Positions 8,240 through 16,860 of a stretch of 64,000 nt of DNA are shown in pieces. Each line of letters starts with the position of its first letter. Within the stretch, counting starts at the first letter, position 1. The translations under genes and the position numbers were made by a program. The stretch comes from Actinomadura_E scrupuli (GTDB lineage Bacteria > Actinomycetota > Actinomycetes > Streptosporangiales > Streptosporangiaceae): assembly GCF_050971785.1 (NCBI RefSeq), contig NZ_JBPCCU010000002.1, positions 1,302,001 through 1,366,000 on the forward strand, in the 5' to 3' direction. Under the pieces are notes generated by a model. It was not told the origin of the DNA. It saw only the letters and a program-made list of their open reading frames with translations, and searched no databases.

Positions 8240-8981
8240 CCGCCGACTCCTTAGCCCGGCCTTCGGAGCGGGCCGGTTTGGTGAAGTACGTCACGACGCT
8301 CTTGCCGATGAGCGGGTTGAGCGCACGTTCGGCCAGTCGGGTCGCGAGGGGGCGCTTCATGATGTCCCAGACCAGGACCTGGTGGTAGGCCTTGGCGAGC
8401 GGGTTGTCACCGTTGTCGACCCCCACCGCGCACTTGATCCACCAGTAGGGGGCGTGCAGCCCGTGCGCGTGGTGGTGACCGTCCACCCGGAAGCCGGTGG
8501 ACTTCAGCTTGGCCTGCAGCTCCGCCAGCGTGTAGATGCGGACATGCCCGCCGGGAGCGGTGTGGTAGTCCTCCGACAGCGCCCAGCAGATCCGCTCCGG
8601 CAGCCAGCTCGGCACCGTCACGGCGAGCTGGCCGCCCGGCTTGAGCACGCGCATCAGCTCGGACATCGCCCGCATGTCGTCCGGGATGTGCTCCAGGACC
8701 TCAGAGGCGATGATCTTGTGGAACGTGTCGTCCTCGAACGGCAGCTTCAGGGCGTCGCCCTGCACGGTCTTGGCCGTGGCGCCCTCGGGGGCCTCACCCG
8801 CCAGCCGCATGGCGCCGAACATCTTCTCGACGCCGTCCAGCTCCTGCTGGTCCATGTCGAATGCCACGACGTGGGCGCCCCGGCGGTAAAGCTCGAAGGC
8901 ATGCCGCCCGGCTCCGCACCCCATGTCCAGAATGTGATCGCCCGGTGAGACGGGGAACCGCTGGAAGTCAACGGTAAGCAG
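8229..8981 (-). CDS. Class I SAM-dependent methyltransferase with CTG start
   Basis: This is a 250-aa methyltransferase with DMGCGAGRHAFE (SAM motif I), VAFDMDQQELD, and SEVLEHIPDD with VLKPGGQLAVTVPS. The first ATG falls inside motif I, so the true start is upstream. Between the in-frame TAA at 9033-9035 and that ATG there is no ATG, GTG or TTG. The only plausible start is CTG at 8981 (LLTVDFQRFPVSPGDHILD), which has AAGGAG seven bases upstream. The gene lies between the glycosyltransferase and the toroid protein in one unit. It probably modifies a glycolipid or polyprenyl-like product; this is inference. Confidence 0.88.
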   Translation of the reverse strand: MLTVDFQRFPVSPGDHILDMGCGAGRHAFELYRRGAHVVAFDMDQQELDGVEKMFGAMRLAGEAPEGATAKTVQGDALKLPFEDDTFHKIIASEVLEHIPDDMRAMSELMRVLKPGGQLAVTVPSWLPERICWALSEDYHTAPGGHVRIYTLAELQAKLKSTGFRVDGHHHAHGLHAPYWWIKCAVGVDNGDNPLAKAYHQVLVWDIMKRPLATRLAERALNPLIGKSVVTYFTKPARSEGRAKESADAA

Positions 8982-8988
8982 GGCGGTG

Positions 8989-8994
8989 CTCCTT
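8989..8994 (-). promoter_or_regulatory. Ribosome binding site fixing a CTG start
   Basis: AAGGAG on the minus strand sits seven bases before CTG 8981. No conventional start codon exists in this frame after the preceding stop, so the site supports the rare CTG start. Confidence 0.7.
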
Positions 8995-9032
8995 CCTAGG
9001 GCCGTCCGCGCGGAGGCGCGGACGATGTCGGC

Positions 9033-10295
9033 TTACGGGTGCCCGGCCGCCTTGACGGCGGCCCGGTAGTGCTCGACCGTGGCGATGGCCACGGCCCGCC
9101 AGGTGAAACGCTCCTGGACTCGCTGGTAACCGGCCTCGCCGATCCGGGCGCGTTCCGCGGGGGAGTCGTGCAGCCGGCGCAGGGTGGCGGCCAGCTCCTC
9201 GACGTCGCCGGGCTCCACCAGCACCGCCGCGTCACCGACCACCTCGGGCAGCGCCCCGGCCCGGCTGGCGACCAGCGGGGTGCCGGAGGCCATGTGCTCG
9301 ACCGCCGGCAGGGAGAAGCCCTCGTAGCGCGAGGGCACCACGGCGACCTCCGCGCCGGCCAGCAGCTCGCCCAGCTCGTCGTCGGAGATGCCGCTGACGA
9401 ACCGCACCCGTTCGCCGAGGGCCAGCTCGCGGACCAGCTTGGCGGTGGGGCCGTCCTTGGTCGGCCTGCTGACGATCACGACGTGGACGTCGCGCTCGGT
9501 GGCGACCTTGGCCACCGCGCGCAGCAGCACGTCGACGCCCTTGAGCGGGGAGTCGGCACTGGCCATGGCCACGATCCGGCCCGGCACCCGGGGGGCCGCA
9601 CGCGGATGGAAGACCTCGGTGTCGACGCCCAGCGGCAGGATGTGCACGTTCTCCGGCCGGGCCCGGAAGTCCTTGACGATGTCGACCTTGGACGACCCCG
9701 ACACCGTGAGGATCCGGCCGATGCGCTGGGTGACCTGCGCCTGCATCCGTACGAACCCGTACCAGCGGCGCTTGCCGAAGTGCTGCTTGAGGCCCTTGGC
9801 CGCCTCGATCTCGATCCGGCGGTCCACGCTGATCGGGTGGTGGATGCTGGTGACCAGCGGCAGCCCGAGACGGGGGATTCCGAGGTTGCCGTAGCCCAGC
9901 ACCTGGTTGTCGTGCACGACGTCGAAGTCCAGGCGCCGTCTGCGGAGCTCGCGCAGGACCCGCAGGCTGAAGGTCAGCGGCTCGGGGAAGCCGCCGGTCT
10001 TCATGTGGGCGAACTCCAGGACGTCGATCCAGTCCCGGAACTCGCCCGGCTTCGGGATCCGGAACGGATCCTCGTCGCGGTACAGGTCGAGGCTGGGGAC
10101 CTTGGTCAGGATGATGTCCTCCCGGTCCAGCTCGGGGTACGGCTGGCCGGAGAACACCTCCACCCGATGTCCCAGATCGGACAGTTCGCGACTCAGGTGC
10201 CGGAGATAGACGCCCTGGCCCCCGCAGTGCGGCTTACTCCGGTACGAAAGCAGAGCCACCCGCAACGGCTCGTCATCCGGCGTGACTCTGCTCAC
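9033..10295 (-). CDS. Family 4 glycosyltransferase
   Basis: This is a 420-aa GT-B glycosyltransferase. The N-terminal YRSKPHCGGQGVYLRHLSRE is the acceptor-side glycine loop. The C-terminal half has SGSSKVDIV, SADSPLKGVDVLL and the GT4 donor-binding motif EVAVVPSRYEGFSLPAVEHMASG with its Glu pair. The start is GTG 10295, preceded by GAGAGGGG. It begins 12 bp after the end of a P450 gene and continues into the methyltransferase, so the P450 and glycan genes may share a transcript. Donor and acceptor are unknown. Confidence 0.9.
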   Translation of the reverse strand: MSRVTPDDEPLRVALLSYRSKPHCGGQGVYLRHLSRELSDLGHRVEVFSGQPYPELDREDIILTKVPSLDLYRDEDPFRIPKPGEFRDWIDVLEFAHMKTGGFPEPLTFSLRVLRELRRRRLDFDVVHDNQVLGYGNLGIPRLGLPLVTSIHHPISVDRRIEIEAAKGLKQHFGKRRWYGFVRMQAQVTQRIGRILTVSGSSKVDIVKDFRARPENVHILPLGVDTEVFHPRAAPRVPGRIVAMASADSPLKGVDVLLRAVAKVATERDVHVVIVSRPTKDGPTAKLVRELALGERVRFVSGISDDELGELLAGAEVAVVPSRYEGFSLPAVEHMASGTPLVASRAGALPEVVGDAAVLVEPGDVEELAATLRRLHDSPAERARIGEAGYQRVQERFTWRAVAIATVEHYRAAVKAAGHP

Positions 10296-10307
10296 GCACC
10301 ACCCCTC

Positions 10308-11534
10308 TCAGCCATGGGAGGCGGTGGGCGTATGGCGCACCGGCATCTCCTTGATCCCGTTGATGAAGTTAGACCTTAGCTTGCGTACGTTACCCGTCAG
10401 TTCAATGGTGGGCATCAACGTCGAAAGCGTTTCAAAAAGTACACGCAGCTCCAGCCGGGCGAGATGGGCGCCCAGGCAGAAGTGCGGTCCGCCGCCACCG
10501 AAGCCTATGTGCGGATTCGGGTTCCTTCCCACGTCAAAGAGGTAGGGGTCGGTGAAGAGCGCTTCGTCCCGGTTGGCGGAGCTGTAGAACACGACGACCT
10601 TGTCGCCTTCTTTGATCTTCTGGCCGCGCAACTCGGTGTCCTGAACGGCCGTACGGCGGAACAGGTTGACCGGGGTCACCCACCGGACGATCTCGTCCAC
10701 CGCGGTCCGGACCAGGCTCTGGTCGGCGAGCAGGCGCTGCCACTGGTCGGGATGCTCGAAGAACGCGAGCATCCCCCCGGACGCGGCGTTGCGGGTGGTC
10801 TCGTTGCCGGCCACCGTCAGCAGCAGCACGAACAGGTCGAACTCGTCCGTGGAGAGCCGGTCGCCACGATCATCGGGCTCCAGCAGCTTGGAGACGATGT
10901 CGTCGCGGGGGTTGTCCCGGCGCTCGGCCGCCAGCTGCTCGGCGTAGGCGTAGATCTCGCCCGCGGCGAGCTGCCCGTCGTCGGGCGATCCCTGGAAGTC
11001 GGGGTCGTCGTAGCCGATCAGCTTGTTGGACCAATCGAAGATCTTCTCCCTGTCCTCGACGGGGGCGCCGAGCAGTTCGCAGATCACATAGAGCGGCAGC
11101 GGCGCGGCGAGGTCGTGGACGAAGTCGGCCTCCGTTCCCACCTCATTGATGAGCTGGACGCAGATGTCGCGAATGTGCTGTTCCAGTACTCCGATGGCGC
11201 GGGGAGTGAAGCCCCGGTTCACGAATCCCCGCTTGCGCGTGTGGTCGGGCGGGTCCTGATTGAGCATCATCATCCGCTGCATGACGAGGTGCTCCTCTGG
11301 TGGCTCGTCGAACAGCGCCAGCCGGCGGTGCGAGGAGAAGATCTCCGGATGGCGGGAGACGTGGGTGACGTCCTCGTGCCGGGTGATGGCCCAGAATCCC
11401 GGCCAGCCGCGTTCGCGGTCACCGTGATGCCAGTAGACCGGGGCGTTCTCCCGGAGCCACTTGAGCTGGTCGTGCGGTACGCCGTCGCGGGCGTACAGAT
11501 CCTGGTCGACGAGGTCGATCTCGGGGGGCGTCAT
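10308..11534 (-). CDS. Cytochrome P450, CYP125-like (steroid type), copy 1
   Basis: This 408-aa P450 has the I-helix AGNETTRN, the K-helix EIVRW, and the haem loop FGGGGPHFCLGAHLAR. N- and C-terminal segments (GFWAITRHEDVTHVSRHPEIFSS, split here as GFWAITRHEDV and SRHPEIFSS; RLRSNFINGIKEMPV-like end) resemble CYP125/CYP142 enzymes that oxidise the C26 end of sterol side chains. ATG 11534 follows AGGAGGTACGGCA. It is downstream of a paralogous P450 and an SDR preceded by a KstR operator. A palindromic repeat lies in its 5' region, which may separate or process the transcript. The exact sterol substrate is inferred. Confidence 0.9.
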   Translation of the reverse strand: MTPPEIDLVDQDLYARDGVPHDQLKWLRENAPVYWHHGDRERGWPGFWAITRHEDVTHVSRHPEIFSSHRRLALFDEPPEEHLVMQRMMMLNQDPPDHTRKRGFVNRGFTPRAIGVLEQHIRDICVQLINEVGTEADFVHDLAAPLPLYVICELLGAPVEDREKIFDWSNKLIGYDDPDFQGSPDDGQLAAGEIYAYAEQLAAERRDNPRDDIVSKLLEPDDRGDRLSTDEFDLFVLLLTVAGNETTRNAASGGMLAFFEHPDQWQRLLADQSLVRTAVDEIVRWVTPVNLFRRTAVQDTELRGQKIKEGDKVVVFYSSANRDEALFTDPYLFDVGRNPNPHIGFGGGGPHFCLGAHLARLELRVLFETLSTLMPTIELTGNVRKLRSNFINGIKEMPVRHTPTASHG

Positions 11535-11569
11535 TGCCGTACCTCCTGGCGGAGTTGCAGGATCTCCCG

Positions 11570-11612
11570 CCGTGATCATGCAATCCATCGACGATCGATT
11601 GCATGATCACGG
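11570..11612. repeat. Palindromic repeat element, copy 2 of 4
   Basis: Perfect 16-bp arms CCGTGATCATGCAATC (11570-11585) and GATTGCATGATCACGG (11597-11612) surround an 11-nt centre. It lies between the two tandem P450 genes, 36 bp upstream of the copy 1 start codon. Confidence 0.9.
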
Positions 11613-11625
11613 AAGGGGGGTGGGG

Positions 11626-12855
11626 TCAGCCGAGCTTGGCGGACGGGGTGAAGCGAACGGGCATTTCCTTGATCCCGTTGACGAAGTTGGAGCGCAGCCG
11701 CCGGGCCGGGCCGGCGAGCCGGATGTCGGGCATCCGGTCGAGAACGGTCTCGAACAGGACCGCCAGGTTCATGCGGGCCAGATGGGTGCCCAGGCAGAAG
11801 TGCGGTCCACCGCCGCCGAACCCGACGTGCGGGTTGACCGCACGGGAGATGTCGAACGTGAAGGGGTCCTCGATGACCCGCTCGTCACGGTTGGCCGAGC
11901 CGTAGAACAGCACGACCTTGTCCCCCTGCCGGATCCGCCTGCCGCCGAGCTCGGTGTCCTGGGTGGCCGTACGGCGGAACAGGTTGATCGGGCTGGTCCA
12001 GCGGACGATCTCGTCGGGGGCGGTGCGCAGCAGGCTCCGGTCCTCCTGCAGCCGCCGCCACTGCTCCGGGTGCTCGAAGAAGGCGAGCATGCCGCCCGCG
12101 GAGGCCGTACGGGTGGTCTCGGTGCCCGCGATGACCAGCATCATCACGAAGAGCTGGAACTCCTCGTCGCTGAGGCGCTCCCCGTTCTCGTCGGGCTTGA
12201 GCAGCTGGGTGGCGATGTCGTCGCGCGGGCTGCTCCTGCGCTCGGCGGCCAGCGCGCCGGCGTACGCCATGAGCTCGCCGGCGACCACGGCGGCGTCCTG
12301 CACCGCGCCGGTGTACTCGGGATCGTTGAAACCGACCAGCTTGTTGGACCATTCGAAGAGCTTGCCGCGGTCCTCGACGGGCGCGCCCAGCAGCTCGCAG
12401 ATCACGTACAGCGGGAGGGGGGCGGCGAAGTGCTCGACGAAGTCGGTCTCGCCGAGGGTCGCGACCTCGTCGATCAGGTCGTTGCAGATGTCGCGGATGT
12501 GCCCCTCGAGCTGCTTGATCATCCGGGGGGTGAACCCCCTGTTGACCTTGGCCCGGTTCTTGGTGTGGTCCGGCGGATCCTGGAACAGCATCATCATCCC
12601 GTACATCAGGATCTCGTCCTCGGTGAACTCCTCGAACATCGACGTCCGGGTGTGCGAGGAGAACAGCTCCGGGTGCCGCGAGACGTGCACGACGTGCTCG
12701 TGCCTGGTGATCGCCCAGAAGCCGGGCACGCCGTCGTTGGGGTCGTAGTGCCAGTGCACGGGGTCGTTGTCGCGCAGCCAGGAGAACTGCTCGTGCGGGA
12801 TGCCGCCACGCTCGTAAACACTCGGGTCGATGATGTCGATCTCAGGGGTGGTCAC
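11626..12855 (-). CDS. Cytochrome P450, CYP125-like (steroid type), copy 2
   Basis: This is a 409-aa P450 closely related to the gene after it. Motifs are I-helix AGTETTRT, K-helix EIVRW, and haem loop FGGGGPHFCLGTHLAR. The start PEIDIIDPSVYERGGIPHEQ and the end LRSNFVNGIKEMPVRFTP are near-copies of the neighbour, so the pair arose by tandem duplication. ATG 12855 follows AGGAGCGC. It is 37 bp downstream of the SDR gene. With KstR-type operators nearby, the likely function is terminal or C26 oxidation of a sterol side chain; the two copies may differ in substrate. Confidence 0.9.
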   Translation of the reverse strand: MTTPEIDIIDPSVYERGGIPHEQFSWLRDNDPVHWHYDPNDGVPGFWAITRHEHVVHVSRHPELFSSHTRTSMFEEFTEDEILMYGMMMLFQDPPDHTKNRAKVNRGFTPRMIKQLEGHIRDICNDLIDEVATLGETDFVEHFAAPLPLYVICELLGAPVEDRGKLFEWSNKLVGFNDPEYTGAVQDAAVVAGELMAYAGALAAERRSSPRDDIATQLLKPDENGERLSDEEFQLFVMMLVIAGTETTRTASAGGMLAFFEHPEQWRRLQEDRSLLRTAPDEIVRWTSPINLFRRTATQDTELGGRRIRQGDKVVLFYGSANRDERVIEDPFTFDISRAVNPHVGFGGGGPHFCLGTHLARMNLAVLFETVLDRMPDIRLAGPARRLRSNFVNGIKEMPVRFTPSAKLG

Positions 12856-12892
12856 ATGCGCTCCTGTCGGGGAAGCGGACAGCGGGGTGGGA

Positions 12893-13786
12893 TCAACTGA
12901 ACGTGAGCGCCTCGGCGGCGCTGAATCCTGCGGTGCCGGTCGAGAGGTGCGGGCCGAGCTCGGCGGCGAGCCCGTCCGCGGTCCAGAGGCCGTCGATCCT
13001 CGCCAGGTGCGCCACCGACGGAGGGGCCATGACCGCGACGGTGCCGCCGTAGACCACGAAGACCTGGCCGGTGACCCGCTCCGCCGCCGGTGCGGCGAGA
13101 TAGGCGACCAGCGGGGCGACGTGGTCCACAGAGAGCGGATCGGGGCCGTCCTCGGGCGCGGAGCCGAACATCGCGGCGGTCATGGCGGTCCGGGCGCGCG
13201 GGCAGATCGCGTTGGCGCGCACGCCGTAGCGCCCGCACCCCTGCGCGGTGGACAGGGTCAGGGCCGCGACGCCGGCTTTGGCGGCGGCGTAGTTGGGCTG
13301 CCCGGGGGCGCCCAGCAGGAAGGCCTCCGAGGAGGTGTTGATCACGCGGGCGTAGACCGGTGCGCCCTCCTGCTTGGACCGGTCCCTCCAGTGGGCGGCG
13401 GCCTGCCGGGAGGTGACGAAATGCCCCTTGAGGTGGACCCGGACGACGGCGTCCCAGTCCTCCTCGGACATGTTGAACAGCATCCGGTCGCGGGTGAAAC
13501 CGGCGTTGTTGACCAGGATCTCCAGCGAGCCGTAGGTGCCGAGCGCGGTCTTGAGCAGCCCCTCACCGGTCGCCCAGTCGGCGATGTCGCCCGGGTGCAC
13601 GGCGGCCTCGCCGCCCGCCTGCCGGATCTCCTCGGCCACGGCGTGCACGGCCTCGCCGGGCAGGTCGTTCAGCACCAGCCGGGCGCCGGCCCTGGCCAGC
13701 GCCAGTGCCTCCGCCCGCCCGAGCCCCTGACCGGCTCCGGTGACCACGGCCACCCTGCCGTCGAGGGATGTCGACTGATCGGTCAC
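12893..13786 (-). CDS. Short-chain dehydrogenase/reductase
   Basis: The SDR fold is clear: nucleotide motif TGAGQGLG, NNAG (VNNAGFTRDRML), catalytic Ser in NTSSEAF, and YAAAK with Tyr and Lys. The start GTG 13786 has GAAGGGAAGG upstream and begins TDQSTSLDGRVAVV, the usual N-terminus. An ATG at 13843 would add 19 residues without a good ribosome site. The protein is about 297 aa, longer than minimal FabG-type SDRs through a C-terminal extension of about 50 residues. It is first in a unit with two P450s behind an exact KstR operator, so a hydroxy-steroid or hydroxyacyl-CoA substrate is likely. Confidence 0.87.
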   Translation of the reverse strand: MTDQSTSLDGRVAVVTGAGQGLGRAEALALARAGARLVLNDLPGEAVHAVAEEIRQAGGEAAVHPGDIADWATGEGLLKTALGTYGSLEILVNNAGFTRDRMLFNMSEEDWDAVVRVHLKGHFVTSRQAAAHWRDRSKQEGAPVYARVINTSSEAFLLGAPGQPNYAAAKAGVAALTLSTAQGCGRYGVRANAICPRARTAMTAAMFGSAPEDGPDPLSVDHVAPLVAYLAAPAAERVTGQVFVVYGGTVAVMAPPSVAHLARIDGLWTADGLAAELGPHLSTGTAGFSAAEALTFS

Positions 13787-13865
13787 GGCCTTCCCTTCGT
13801 CCTCCACCAGCGGCCGCGCACCGCGAGATGAGGCAGGTTCCATACGACTGAGCGCTTGCTTGGTC

Positions 13866-13879
13866 TGGAACGAGTTCTA
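13866..13879. promoter_or_regulatory. KstR-type operator (exact consensus)
   Basis: TGGAACGAGTTCTA fits TnnAACnnGTTnnA. It lies 79 bp upstream of the SDR start and directly beside an 18-bp palindrome. Confidence 0.72.
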
Positions 13880-13881
13880 AC

Positions 13882-13899
13882 ATGAGACTCGAGTCTCAT
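13882..13899. promoter_or_regulatory. 18-bp perfect palindrome, probable second operator
   Basis: ATGAGACTCGAGTCTCAT is perfectly self-complementary and begins two bases after the KstR box. It looks like a TetR-family site. From its end to 14041 I see nothing further in this intergenic stretch. Confidence 0.7.
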
Positions 13900-14041
13900 C
13901 AAGGGGCCGGGTGCCGGTAGTGACATGTGTCGCACCTCAGTGCGCAGCCGTACGACTCCGTACTGTGGAGGGCGGGAGCGCGGGAGGGGCGGTCAGGCCA
14001 GGAAGGATCAGGTCAAGGCTCGTCGAAGGGGCAAGCCGAGA

Positions 14042-14192
14042 TAAGACACGCCAAATAGGACACAGCGGATGGGACATGCCGGATAAGGACACGCCAGATA
14101 GGGTGCGCCGGCTAACAGGCGTCGGTTAAGACGCGCCGGTGAAGACGCGCCAGCGAAGGCGTGTCAGTGAAGACGTGTCAGTTGAAGACGTG
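14042..14192. repeat. Degenerate 14-bp tandem array after a stop codon
   Basis: Units of about 14 bp (GTGAAGACGCGCCA, GCGAAGGCGTGTCA, GTGAAGACGTGTCA) run from about 14120 to the metallo-hydrolase stop at 14193. Looser relatives with ACACGCCA cores extend to 14042. On the minus strand TGA recurs with ends at 14195 (the real stop), 14180 and 14166. Confidence 0.75.
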
Positions 14193-15194
14193 TCAGGTCA
14201 GGACGAAGCGGAGCGGATCCTCGGTGCCGTACCGGCGCGCGACCCCCCGACTCTCCAGCGTCCGCAGATGGGCCGCGGCCTCCGCTGCCGCCATCTGCCG
14301 CGCCGTGACCGGCATGTCGTCCCAGGACTGCCGCCAGACCATTCCGCCGGTCACCTCCCACAGCGTCCGGGCGTCCCGGGACAGCAGGCCGGTGATCTCG
14401 GTCAGCCGCTCCTCGTGGTGGGCGGAGATCTCGCCGGCCCGCTTGGCGAGGCCGTTGAAACGGTACTGATGGGCGGGCAGCACCTCACCCGCGTCGATCT
14501 CGGCCACCCGGCCGAGGGAGTCCAGGTAGTCCCCGAGCGGGTCCACGTCCGGCTGGTCGTAGGGGTAGAGCCCGATGTGCGGGGTGATCCGCGGCAGCAC
14601 GTGGTCGCCGGTGAAGATCCGGTCGCCGTCCTCCAGATGCAGGCAGATGTGCCCGGGCGAGTGGCCCGGGGTCCAGATCACCCGGAGCTTGCGCCCTGGC
14701 AGGTCCACCAGGTCGCCGTCGGCCAGCTCGCGGTCGGGCACGGCCGGGGGATCGGGGTACTCGGTGCGGTGCTGCTGTGCGTTCAGCTCACCGGGGCCCG
14801 CACCGGCCCGCTGCATGGCGTTGAGCTGCCAGCCGCGGTCCACGTCCTGGGCGACGAGGTCACGGAATATTCGGACGATCTGGGCGTCGTTGTGGTGCAT
14901 CGCGATCCAGGCGCCCGAGGCCTCCCGGACCCGGCCCGCCAGCCCGGCGTGGTCGGGGTGGTGGTGCGTGACCACCACACCGCTGACGTCGGCGACGTTC
15001 AGGCCCAGCGAGCCCAGGCCGTCCCGCAACGCGGCCCACGCGTCCTCGTGCTGCCAGCCCGCGTCGATGAGGACGGGCCCGCGCTCGCTCTCCACCGCGT
15101 AGACCAGCGTGTAGGCGAGCGGGTTGCCGGGGATGGGTACGGGAACGCTCCAAATCCCGCCGCCCAGGTCCTCGGGAACAGGTGTCTTGCGCAC
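14193..15194 (-). CDS. Metallo-beta-lactamase-fold hydrolase
   Basis: This is a 333-aa MBL-fold hydrolase with the zinc motif THHHPDHAG, a later GHSPGHICLH, and FTGDHVLP supplying the bridging Asp. A helical C-terminal region (after residue 230) with AHHEERL resembles the lactamase-B / helical tail family. The start is GTG 15194 with GAGGA upstream. Its 3' end merges into a 14-bp tandem array whose unit repeats the TGA stop. It lies between the SDR-P450 unit and the FadA5-like thiolase on the same strand. A thioester hydrolase role in steroid or acyl-CoA metabolism is possible but not shown. Confidence 0.85.
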   Translation of the reverse strand: MRKTPVPEDLGGGIWSVPVPIPGNPLAYTLVYAVESERGPVLIDAGWQHEDAWAALRDGLGSLGLNVADVSGVVVTHHHPDHAGLAGRVREASGAWIAMHHNDAQIVRIFRDLVAQDVDRGWQLNAMQRAGAGPGELNAQQHRTEYPDPPAVPDRELADGDLVDLPGRKLRVIWTPGHSPGHICLHLEDGDRIFTGDHVLPRITPHIGLYPYDQPDVDPLGDYLDSLGRVAEIDAGEVLPAHQYRFNGLAKRAGEISAHHEERLTEITGLLSRDARTLWEVTGGMVWRQSWDDMPVTARQMAAAEAAAHLRTLESRGVARRYGTEDPLRFVLT

Positions 15195-15304
15195 GCGGAT
15201 CCTCGTTTCGCATCATCCCCTCCGTGGTCACCGCGGTGATCCATCGCGGAGCGCAGGGGGTCAGGGGGCCGGCACGGGTATGCCGGAGCTTTGTGATGGT
15301 TCCG

Positions 15305-15382
15305 TCAGTTGCCGACAGATACCGATAGACGGATACCGGGAACGGATGACAGTTACCGGGAAACAGCTACCGGTAAATGCTG
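15305..15382. repeat. Degenerate 14-bp tandem array after thiolase stop
   Basis: Units such as GTTACCGGGAAACA and CCGATAGACGGATA (14 bp each) follow the thiolase gene. On the minus strand, after the TGA stop, CGGTAG and CGGTAA occur 14 bp apart. Confidence 0.6.
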
Positions 15383-16543
15383 TCAGATGCGTTCGATGAT
15401 CGTTGCAGTGGACAGGGCGCCGCCGCAGCACATGGTGATCAGAGCGGTGGAGGCGTCGCGGCGCTCGAGCTCGTGCAGGGCGCTGGTGATCAGCCGGGCG
15501 CCGGTCGCGCCGACCGGGTGACCCAGCGCGATCGCCCCGCCGTTGACGTTGACCTTGTCCATGTCCGGCTTGTGCACCGAGGCCCAGGAGAGCACGACCG
15601 ACGCGAAGGCCTCGTTGATCTCGACCAGGTCGATGTCGCCCATGGTCATCCCGGAGGAGGCGAGGATCCGCTCGGTGGCCTGCACCGGGCCGTCCAGGTG
15701 GTAGTACGGCTCCGAGCCGACGAGCGCCTGGGCCACGATCCGGGCGCGCGGCCGCAGTCCGTACCGCTCGGCCCTCTCCCGCGACATGAGCAGCACGCCC
15801 GCGGCTCCGTCGGAGATCTGCGAGGAGTTGCCCGCGGTGTGCCGGGCCTGCTCGCCCAGGACGGGGCGGAGCCCGGCGAGCTTCTCGACGCTGGTCTCCC
15901 GCAGCCCCTGGTCGCGGGTGACGACCCGGGTCTCGCCGGTCGGCGCGCCCTCGCCGTCCAGGACCGGCGCCTCGATGGGGGCGATCTCGCGGTCGAACCG
16001 GCCGTCGGCCCACGCCTTGGCGGCCAGGTGCTGCGAGCGGGCGCCGAAGGCGTCGAGCTCCTCCCGGGTGAGACCGCGCCGGGTGGCGATGCGCTCGGCG
16101 GCCTCGAACTGGTTGGGCATGTCGATCGACCAGTCGTCCGGCCGGGGATTGGCCGGCAGCACGTTGGTGCCCAGCGGCGCCCGGCTCATGACCTCGACGC
16201 CGCAGCCGATCGCGGCGCCCACCACGTCCTGTGCGACCAGCGCCGCCGCCAGGTGCACCGCCTGCTGGGCCGAGCCGCACTGCGCGTCGATCGTGGTGAC
16301 CCCGGTCTGCCAGGGCAGGCCCGCGTACAGCCAGGCGTACCGCCCCACATGGCCGCCCTGTTCACCGGCCTGCGTCACACATCCGGCGAACACCTGCTCG
16401 ACCTCGATCGGATCGATGCCGGAACGTTCGATCAGCGCCTTCTGGGCGTGCGCCAGCACCGCCTGCGGCTTCAGCCCGGCCAGCCAGCCGCCGCGCTTGC
16501 CCTGCGGGGTGCGTACGGCCTCGACGATCACGGGGGTCCCCAT
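15383..16543 (-). CDS. fadA5: Steroid beta-ketoacyl-CoA thiolase, FadA5-like
   Basis: This 386-aa thiolase resembles mycobacterial FadA5 along its whole length: PVIVEAVRTPQGKRGGWL start, nucleophile Cys in DAQCGSAQQA, and PNQFEAAERIA. QALVGSEPYYHLDGPVQ, GGAIALGHPVGATGAR and ITMCCGGALST follow. FadA5 cleaves the 3-oxo intermediate of the C8 cholesterol side chain to release acetyl-CoA. The identification rests on remembered sequence of the M. tuberculosis protein, especially the YYHLDGPVQ segment, unusual among thiolases. An exact KstR operator lies 37 bp upstream of the start. Confidence 0.92.
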   Translation of the reverse strand: MGTPVIVEAVRTPQGKRGGWLAGLKPQAVLAHAQKALIERSGIDPIEVEQVFAGCVTQAGEQGGHVGRYAWLYAGLPWQTGVTTIDAQCGSAQQAVHLAAALVAQDVVGAAIGCGVEVMSRAPLGTNVLPANPRPDDWSIDMPNQFEAAERIATRRGLTREELDAFGARSQHLAAKAWADGRFDREIAPIEAPVLDGEGAPTGETRVVTRDQGLRETSVEKLAGLRPVLGEQARHTAGNSSQISDGAAGVLLMSRERAERYGLRPRARIVAQALVGSEPYYHLDGPVQATERILASSGMTMGDIDLVEINEAFASVVLSWASVHKPDMDKVNVNGGAIALGHPVGATGARLITSALHELERRDASTALITMCCGGALSTATIIERI

Positions 16544-16579
16544 GAGTCCTCCTTTTAGAACGTCATTCTTGTTAACGAC

Positions 16580-16593
16580 TGTAACGTGTTCTA
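16580..16593. promoter_or_regulatory. KstR-type operator (exact consensus)
   Basis: TGTAACGTGTTCTA matches TnnAACnnGTTnnA and lies immediately upstream of the FadA5-like gene. Confidence 0.78.
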
Positions 16594-16659
16594 ATTTCCG
16601 GTGGAAGCCCGCCCCGTAGCGGAGGCGTGCCGGGGCCCCACCGTGCGCCGTGCCGTCCG

Positions 16660-16703
16660 CCGTGCGTGCGCCGTGCGTGCGCCGTGCGTGCGCCGTGCGT
16701 GCG
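16660..16703. repeat. Four perfect 11-bp tandem repeats
   Basis: CCGTGCGTGCG is repeated four times without change in the intergenic region between the FadA5-like promoter and the lipoprotein gene. Confidence 0.85.
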
Positions 16704-16860
16704 CCGGGCTGAGCGCCGGGAGCCGCGCCCGCCGCGGTGAGCTGGGAACTCCCGGCGCGTTCCGCCCTCCGCGGCCGGACCCGCCGGGTGATGTGGGAGA
16801 CGTCACGGGTGACGCTTCTCTCGTCGGGACGGCTCGAGGGCCCTCCTAGGGTTGGTCAAC

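Noticed and set aside
13911..14129. 72-codon plus-strand frame upstream of the metallo-hydrolase 3' end
   Set aside because: No ribosome site or motif and it runs into the repeat array.
14042..14192. Could the tandem arrays be CRISPR?
   Set aside because: Units of 11-18 bp without unique spacers and without cas genes; these are simple tandem repeats.
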